Below, one piece after another: positions 1 through 10,597 of a stretch of 10,597 nucleotides of DNA. This DNA is from DASSBG01 sp965651365. Its GTDB lineage: Bacteria > Pseudomonadota > Gammaproteobacteria > Xanthomonadales > Rhodanobacteraceae. The stretch covers positions 1 through 10,597 of the forward strand of contig CBFGSA010000098.1 in the NCBI GenBank assembly GCA_965651365.1, given 5' to 3'. The position numbers and the translations under genes are program-made. The notes beneath the pieces were generated by a model. That model ran no database searches and had not been told where the DNA came from. It saw only the letters and a program-made list of their open reading frames with translations. The first letter of the stretch is position 1; each line of letters opens with the position of its first letter.

Positions 1-87
1 CGGGAATCGGGAATGGGGAATCGCAAGAGCGGCAGCCTGAGGCGCTTTGGCTTTTCCGATTCCCGTCTCCCGGTTCTCTATTCCCGG
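1..87. repeat. Heptad (CGGGAAT) inverted-repeat element downstream of tuf, cut by window edge
   Basis: The left part (1-23) reads as three tandem 7-mers, CGGGAAT, CGGGAAT and GGGGAAT, followed by CG. The right part (59-86) holds the same unit in the opposite orientation: ATTCCCG at 80-86 and 59-65, with degenerate copies at 66-72 and 73-79. GGGAATCG at 16-23 can pair exactly with CGATTCCC at 57-64. The core between the arms (24-56) is unrelated sequence containing a short GCCTGAGGC palindrome. The element starts one base past the tuf stop codon and probably continues to the left of the window. It resembles the element between rpoB and rpoC. It encodes no protein I would trust, and it shows no T tract typical of an intrinsic terminator. 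A function cannot be assigned. Confidence 0.8.
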
Positions 88-1278
<1,191 letters not shown>

Positions 1279-1318
1279 GACTCGAAACCTCGAATGAATT
1301 GTTTGTCTTTTACGTGGA

Positions 1319-3409
<2,091 letters not shown>

Positions 3410-3434
3410 AATCGTTTCGATAATCAGAAAAATG

Positions 3435-3474
3435 AAAAAAGCGACGCGCAGTCTTGAACGAAAACGACGCTTTT
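3435..3474 (-). terminator. Terminator-like hairpin with T tract between rpsG and fusA
   Basis: Read on the coding strand, AAAAGCGTCG (complement of 3465-3474) pairs with CGTCGCTTTT (complement of 3437-3446). This gives seven base pairs, one T-T mismatch and two more pairs, around an 18-nt loop. The 3' arm runs into six Ts (complement of 3435-3440), and a further five-T run follows two bases later. This is the form of an intrinsic terminator, although the stem is only moderately GC-rich and the loop is long. It sits about 25 nt before the fusA start, inside what should be one operon. It may therefore be a partial terminator or attenuator that sets the ratio of ribosomal-protein to elongation-factor mRNA, or it may be silent. 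The prediction is by eye only. Confidence 0.4.
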
Positions 3475-3483
3475 ATTGACAGT

Positions 3484-3524
3484 CCGCCAAGGATGGCGGT
3501 TGCAGTTGCCGCCACGGAAGGCGG
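3484..3524. repeat. Tandem pair of near-identical 16-nt hairpins in the rpsG-fusA spacer
   Basis: Two 16-nt palindromes on the plus strand, CCGCCAAGGATGGCGG (3484-3499) and CCGCCACGGAAGGCGG (3509-3524), differ at only two positions and are 9 nt apart. The first folds with a six-pair stem and a 4-nt loop. The second extends by one flanking G-C pair (3508 and 3525) to a six-pair stem with a 6-nt loop. Because the arms are almost the same, either 5' arm could also pair with the other copy's 3' arm, which gives alternative folds. They begin 14 nt after the rpsG stop codon. They look like a small REP-type duplicated palindrome. A binding site for a protein or an mRNA-stabilising element is possible, but nothing in the sequence proves a role. 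Confidence 0.7.
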
Positions 3525-3538
3525 CTAAAACAAAGGCA

Positions 3539-4006
3539 TCACCACCTGTAATGCGAGAACGCCTTGTTCGCTTCGGCCATGCGGTGCGTTTCCTCACGCT
3601 TCTTGACTGCACCACCACGGCTTTCGGCAGCTTCCATCAACTCGGCAGCCAGCTTGCGCGGCATCGACACTTCGCCACGCTTGCGCGCCGCATCGATCAC
3701 CCAGCGCATGGCCAGCGCCACGCGACGACCCGGGCGCACTTCCACCGGCACCTGGTAGGTCGCACCACCAACGCGGCGGGACTTGACCTCGACCACGGGG
3801 GCGACATTTTCCAGCGCCTTTTCAACCAGATCGACCGGCTCGGCATTCTTTTCGCCGATATGATCCAGCGCGCCGTAAACGATCTTCTCGGCGACCGACT
3901 TCTTGCCGCTCTTCATCACCATGTTGATGAAGCGGGCGATCATCTCGCTGCCGTGCTTGGGGTCAGCGAGGATGGCGCGTGGCGGATGTGAACCTTTGCG
4001 TGACAT
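3539..4006 (-). CDS. rpsG: 30S ribosomal protein S7
   Basis: S7 binds the 3' major domain of 16S rRNA, nucleates assembly of the 30S head and touches tRNA near the E site. The 155-residue protein has the typical bacterial length and the family signatures DPKHGSEMIARFINMVMKSG near the N-terminus, KSRRVGGATYQVPVEVRPGR in the middle, and KKREETHRMAEANKAFSHYRW at the C-terminus. The ATG at 4004-4006 lies 6 bp after the rpsL stop and in the same frame as rpsL. Its likely ribosome binding site, AAGGA, lies within the last rpsL codons, so translation is probably coupled to rpsL. In E. coli S7 represses its own operon by binding a spacer of about 100 nt between rpsL and rpsG; that spacer is absent here. 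Confidence 0.99.
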   Translation of the reverse strand: MSRKGSHPPRAILADPKHGSEMIARFINMVMKSGKKSVAEKIVYGALDHIGEKNAEPVDLVEKALENVAPVVEVKSRRVGGATYQVPVEVRPGRRVALAMRWVIDAARKRGEVSMPRKLAAELMEAAESRGGAVKKREETHRMAEANKAFSHYRW

Positions 4007-4012
4007 TTTCTA

Positions 4013-4387
4013 TCAGTCCTTGGGGCGCTTGGCGCCGTACTTGGAACGACCGTTGCGGCGGGCATTGACGCCAGCGCAATCGAGACTGCCGCGAACCATG
4101 TGGTAGCGGACACCCGGGAGATCCTTGACGCGGCCACCGCGTACCAACACCACCGAATGCTCCTGCAGATTGTGGCCTTCGCCGCCGATGTAACTGATGA
4201 CCTCGAAACCGTTGGTCAGGCGCACCTTGGCCACCTTGCGCAGAGCCGAGTTCGGCTTTTTCGGCGTGGTCGTGTACACGCGCGTGCACACGCCGCGGCG
4301 CTGCGGGCACTTCTGCAGTGCGGGAGAGTCACTCTGGTAGTTCTTGCTCTTGCGCGGCTTGCGCACCAGCTGGTTTGTCGTCGCCAT
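4013..4387 (-). CDS. rpsL: 30S ribosomal protein S12
   Basis: S12 lies at the decoding centre of the 30S subunit and influences accuracy of codon reading. The 124-residue product has the usual length and the conserved N-terminus MATTNQLVRKPR, the RGVCTRVYTTTPKKPNSALR loop, and GGRVKDLPGVRYH. Lys43 and Lys88, the main sites of streptomycin-resistance changes (Lys42 and Lys87 in E. coli mature numbering), are both lysine, so the protein looks streptomycin-sensitive at these positions. Asp89, the residue that carries beta-methylthiolation in E. coli, is present. The start at 4385-4387 is fixed by family homology and an AGGA at 10-nt spacing (complement of 4398-4401). The frame stays open upstream to 4513, but that extension has no S12 homology. 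The stop is TGA followed in frame by TAG, then AAA and the rpsG start. Confidence 0.99.
   Translation of the reverse strand: MATTNQLVRKPRKSKNYQSDSPALQKCPQRRGVCTRVYTTTPKKPNSALRKVAKVRLTNGFEVISYIGGEGHNLQEHSVVLVRGGRVKDLPGVRYHMVRGSLDCAGVNARRNGRSKYGAKRPKD
4017..4021 (-). promoter_or_regulatory. Ribosome binding site of rpsG, embedded in the end of rpsL
   Basis: The coding strand reads AAGGA, 10 nt before the rpsG ATG. These bases are part of the last two sense codons of rpsL (AAG GAC), directly before TGA. Ribosomes finishing S12 therefore cover the rpsG initiation site, which points to translational coupling by reinitiation. Confidence 0.7.
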
Positions 4388-4413
4388 GCGATGGATATCC
4401 TGAGAAACACAAA

Positions 4414-4437
4414 GGCAGGCCGGAAAACCGGTCTGCC
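4414..4437 (-). promoter_or_regulatory. Stem-loop in the predicted 5' leader of rpsL
   Basis: On the coding strand GGCAGACCGG pairs with CCGGCCTGCC around a TTTT loop, with one A-C mismatch in a ten-position stem. TTTGTGTTT follows directly, and the rpsL ATG is 26 nt downstream. If the predicted promoter is used, the stem begins only a few nucleotides from the transcript 5' end. It could then protect the mRNA from decay. The weak T-rich tail also allows an attenuator, or a terminator of readthrough from rpoC. The sequence alone cannot separate these roles. Confidence 0.5.
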
Positions 4438-4447
4438 GAGAAGCGGA

Positions 4448-4477
4448 ACTGTAACATGCATCTGCCGCGATTGGCAA
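4448..4477 (-). promoter_or_regulatory. Predicted sigma-70-type promoter of the str operon
   Basis: The coding strand has TTGCCA as a -35 box (complement of 4472-4477; five of six to TTGACA). An 18-nt spacer follows, then TACAGT as a -10 box (complement of 4448-4453; four of six to TATAAT). TG one base before the -10 gives an extended -10 element. Transcription would start near 4440-4444, leaving a leader of roughly 55 nt before rpsL. The position between rpoC and rpsL is where the str operon should begin if it is not served only by readthrough from rpoBC. The match was found by eye; the start site is not mapped. Confidence 0.55.
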
Positions 4478-4487
4478 GACAGATGCA
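4457..4487. promoter_or_regulatory. 8-bp dyad around the -35 box of the str promoter
   Basis: TGCATCTG (4457-4464) and CAGATGCA (4480-4487) form a perfect inverted repeat with a 15-bp spacer. The -35 box at 4472-4477 lies inside the spacer, and the left arm ends four bases from the -10 hexamer. The centre-to-centre spacing of the two half sites is 23 bp, about two helical turns, so a dimeric regulator could bind both. No known operator is recognised, and chance cannot be excluded. Confidence 0.35.
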
Positions 4488-4506
4488 GCCGTCCTGGCTC
4501 GAACAC

Positions 4507-4525
4507 GAGGCACGTCCTGTGCCTC
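4507..4525 (-). terminator. Hairpin downstream of rpoC, possible terminator of rpoBC
   Basis: GAGGCAC (4507-4513) and GTGCCTC (4519-4525) form a perfect seven-pair stem with a 5-nt loop. It lies about 45 nt after the rpoC stop codon. On the coding strand the stem is followed by GTGTTCG, which is poor as a T tract, so any intrinsic termination would be weak or assisted. The location, between the end of rpoC and the predicted rpsL promoter, suits an operon boundary. Confidence 0.35.
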
Positions 4526-4544
4526 ATTTCGTATTTCGATTGGT

Positions 4545-4560
4545 GGGCGCCGGAGCGCCC
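4545..4560 (-). other. GC hairpin directly after the rpoC stop codon
   Basis: GGGCGC (4545-4550) pairs with GCGCCC (4555-4560). In the transcript the 4-nt loop is UCCG. The stem begins nine bases after the rpoC stop. The following coding-strand bases are ACCAATCG, with no T run, so it is not a classical terminator. It may act as a 3' barrier to exonucleases or assist the second hairpin downstream. Confidence 0.45.
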
Positions 4561-4569
4561 GCTACGGGA

Positions 4570-8787
<4,218 letters not shown>

Positions 8788-8794
8788 TGCTTTA

Positions 8795-8798
8795 CTCC
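8795..8798 (-). promoter_or_regulatory. Ribosome binding site of rpoC, touching the repeat element
   Basis: The coding strand reads GGAG, 7 nt before the rpoC ATG. Its first base (8798) is also the last base of the heptad inverted repeat. If the repeat folds into a hairpin in the mRNA, the stem would end exactly at the ribosome binding site. That could limit or help ribosome access to it. Confidence 0.7.
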
Positions 8799-8906
8799 GG
8801 GAATCGGGAATCGAGAATCGGGAATCGGGGAAAGCGGGGAATCGGATGAATCGGGGCTCGTCGGCTGTTGCCTTGACGATTCCCTATTCCCGATTCCCCA
8901 TTCCCG
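8798..8906. repeat. Heptad (CGGGAAT) inverted-repeat element between rpoB and rpoC
   Basis: The left arm (8798-8825) is four tandem heptads: CGGGAAT, CGGGAAT, CGAGAAT, CGGGAAT. The right arm (8879-8906) is four heptads in the opposite sense: ATTCCCT, ATTCCCG, ATTCCCC, ATTCCCG. Aligned end to end, 25 of 28 positions can pair, which predicts a long imperfect stem with a 53-nt loop (8826-8878). The loop side next to the left arm carries further decayed copies (GGGGAAT, GATGAAT). The element begins 3 bp after the rpoB stop and ends at the rpoC ribosome binding site, so it fills nearly the whole spacer. Its construction matches the element after tuf. It is non-coding; a role in mRNA processing or stability is possible but unproven. 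Confidence 0.9.
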
Positions 8907-8909
8907 TTC

Positions 8910-10597
<1,688 letters not shown>

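Noticed and set aside
3410..3433. Promoter for fusA using GATTAT as a -10 box
   Set aside because: There is no -35 match at a proper distance, and the start would leave an extremely short leader.
3476..3481. TTGACA on the plus strand in the rpsG-fusA spacer as an antisense promoter
   Set aside because: No acceptable -10 lies 16 to 18 bp downstream, where the sequence is GC-rich hairpin.
4013..4387. Possible streptomycin-resistance allele of rpsL
   Set aside because: Lys43 and Lys88 are both unchanged, and the surrounding loops match the sensitive consensus.
4388..4513. N-terminal extension of rpsL to an upstream ATG at 4513
   Set aside because: S12 is 124 residues and starts MATTNQLV. The extension has no homology, and it would cover the predicted promoter and leader hairpin.
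8798..8906. CRISPR-like array
   Set aside because: The units are 7 bp with no unique spacers and in two opposite orientations, and no cas gene is present.

Overview
The window is a housekeeping block read entirely on the minus strand. In transcription order it holds rpoB (3' part only), rpoC, rpsL, rpsG, fusA and tuf. It thus joins the end of the rif operon (RNA polymerase beta and beta') to the str operon (ribosomal proteins S12 and S7, elongation factors G and Tu). All six reading frames are intact and their diagnostic active-site residues are present. I see no mobile element, phage gene, CRISPR array, tRNA or rRNA, and no new gene system.

The organism is most likely a gammaproteobacterium of the Xanthomonadales/Lysobacterales. 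The reasons are the 396-residue EF-Tu and 155-residue S7, whose sequences resemble the Xanthomonas proteins as I remember them, the high GC content, the direct rpoC-rpsL junction (the two operons are separated in E. coli), and intergenic heptads of the type CGGGAAT, which I associate with this group. No genus can be named from the sequence alone.

Layout by coordinate: 1-87 is a heptad repeat element, cut by the window edge, just downstream of tuf. tuf is at 88-1278 and fusA at 1319-3409, 40 bp apart. The 129-bp fusA/rpsG spacer (3410-3538) holds two nearly identical 16-nt GC-rich hairpins and a terminator-like hairpin with a T tract. rpsG (3539-4006) and rpsL (4013-4387) are in the same frame, only 6 bp apart. 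The 182-bp rpsL/rpoC spacer (4388-4569) carries two hairpins after rpoC, a good sigma-70-like promoter with a dyad around its -35 box, and a stem-loop in the predicted leader of rpsL. rpoC is at 4570-8787. Nearly all of the 122-bp rpoC/rpoB spacer is a second heptad inverted repeat. rpoB runs from 8910 off the right edge. No gene-free stretch exceeds 300 bases.

Together the genes supply the two largest subunits of the transcription machine, two decoding-centre and head proteins of the 30S subunit, and the two GTPases that deliver aminoacyl-tRNA and translocate the ribosome. What deserves attention lies in the spacers: repeat elements embedded between essential genes, a rearranged S12-S7-EF-G spacing compared with E. 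coli, and a likely internal str promoter.
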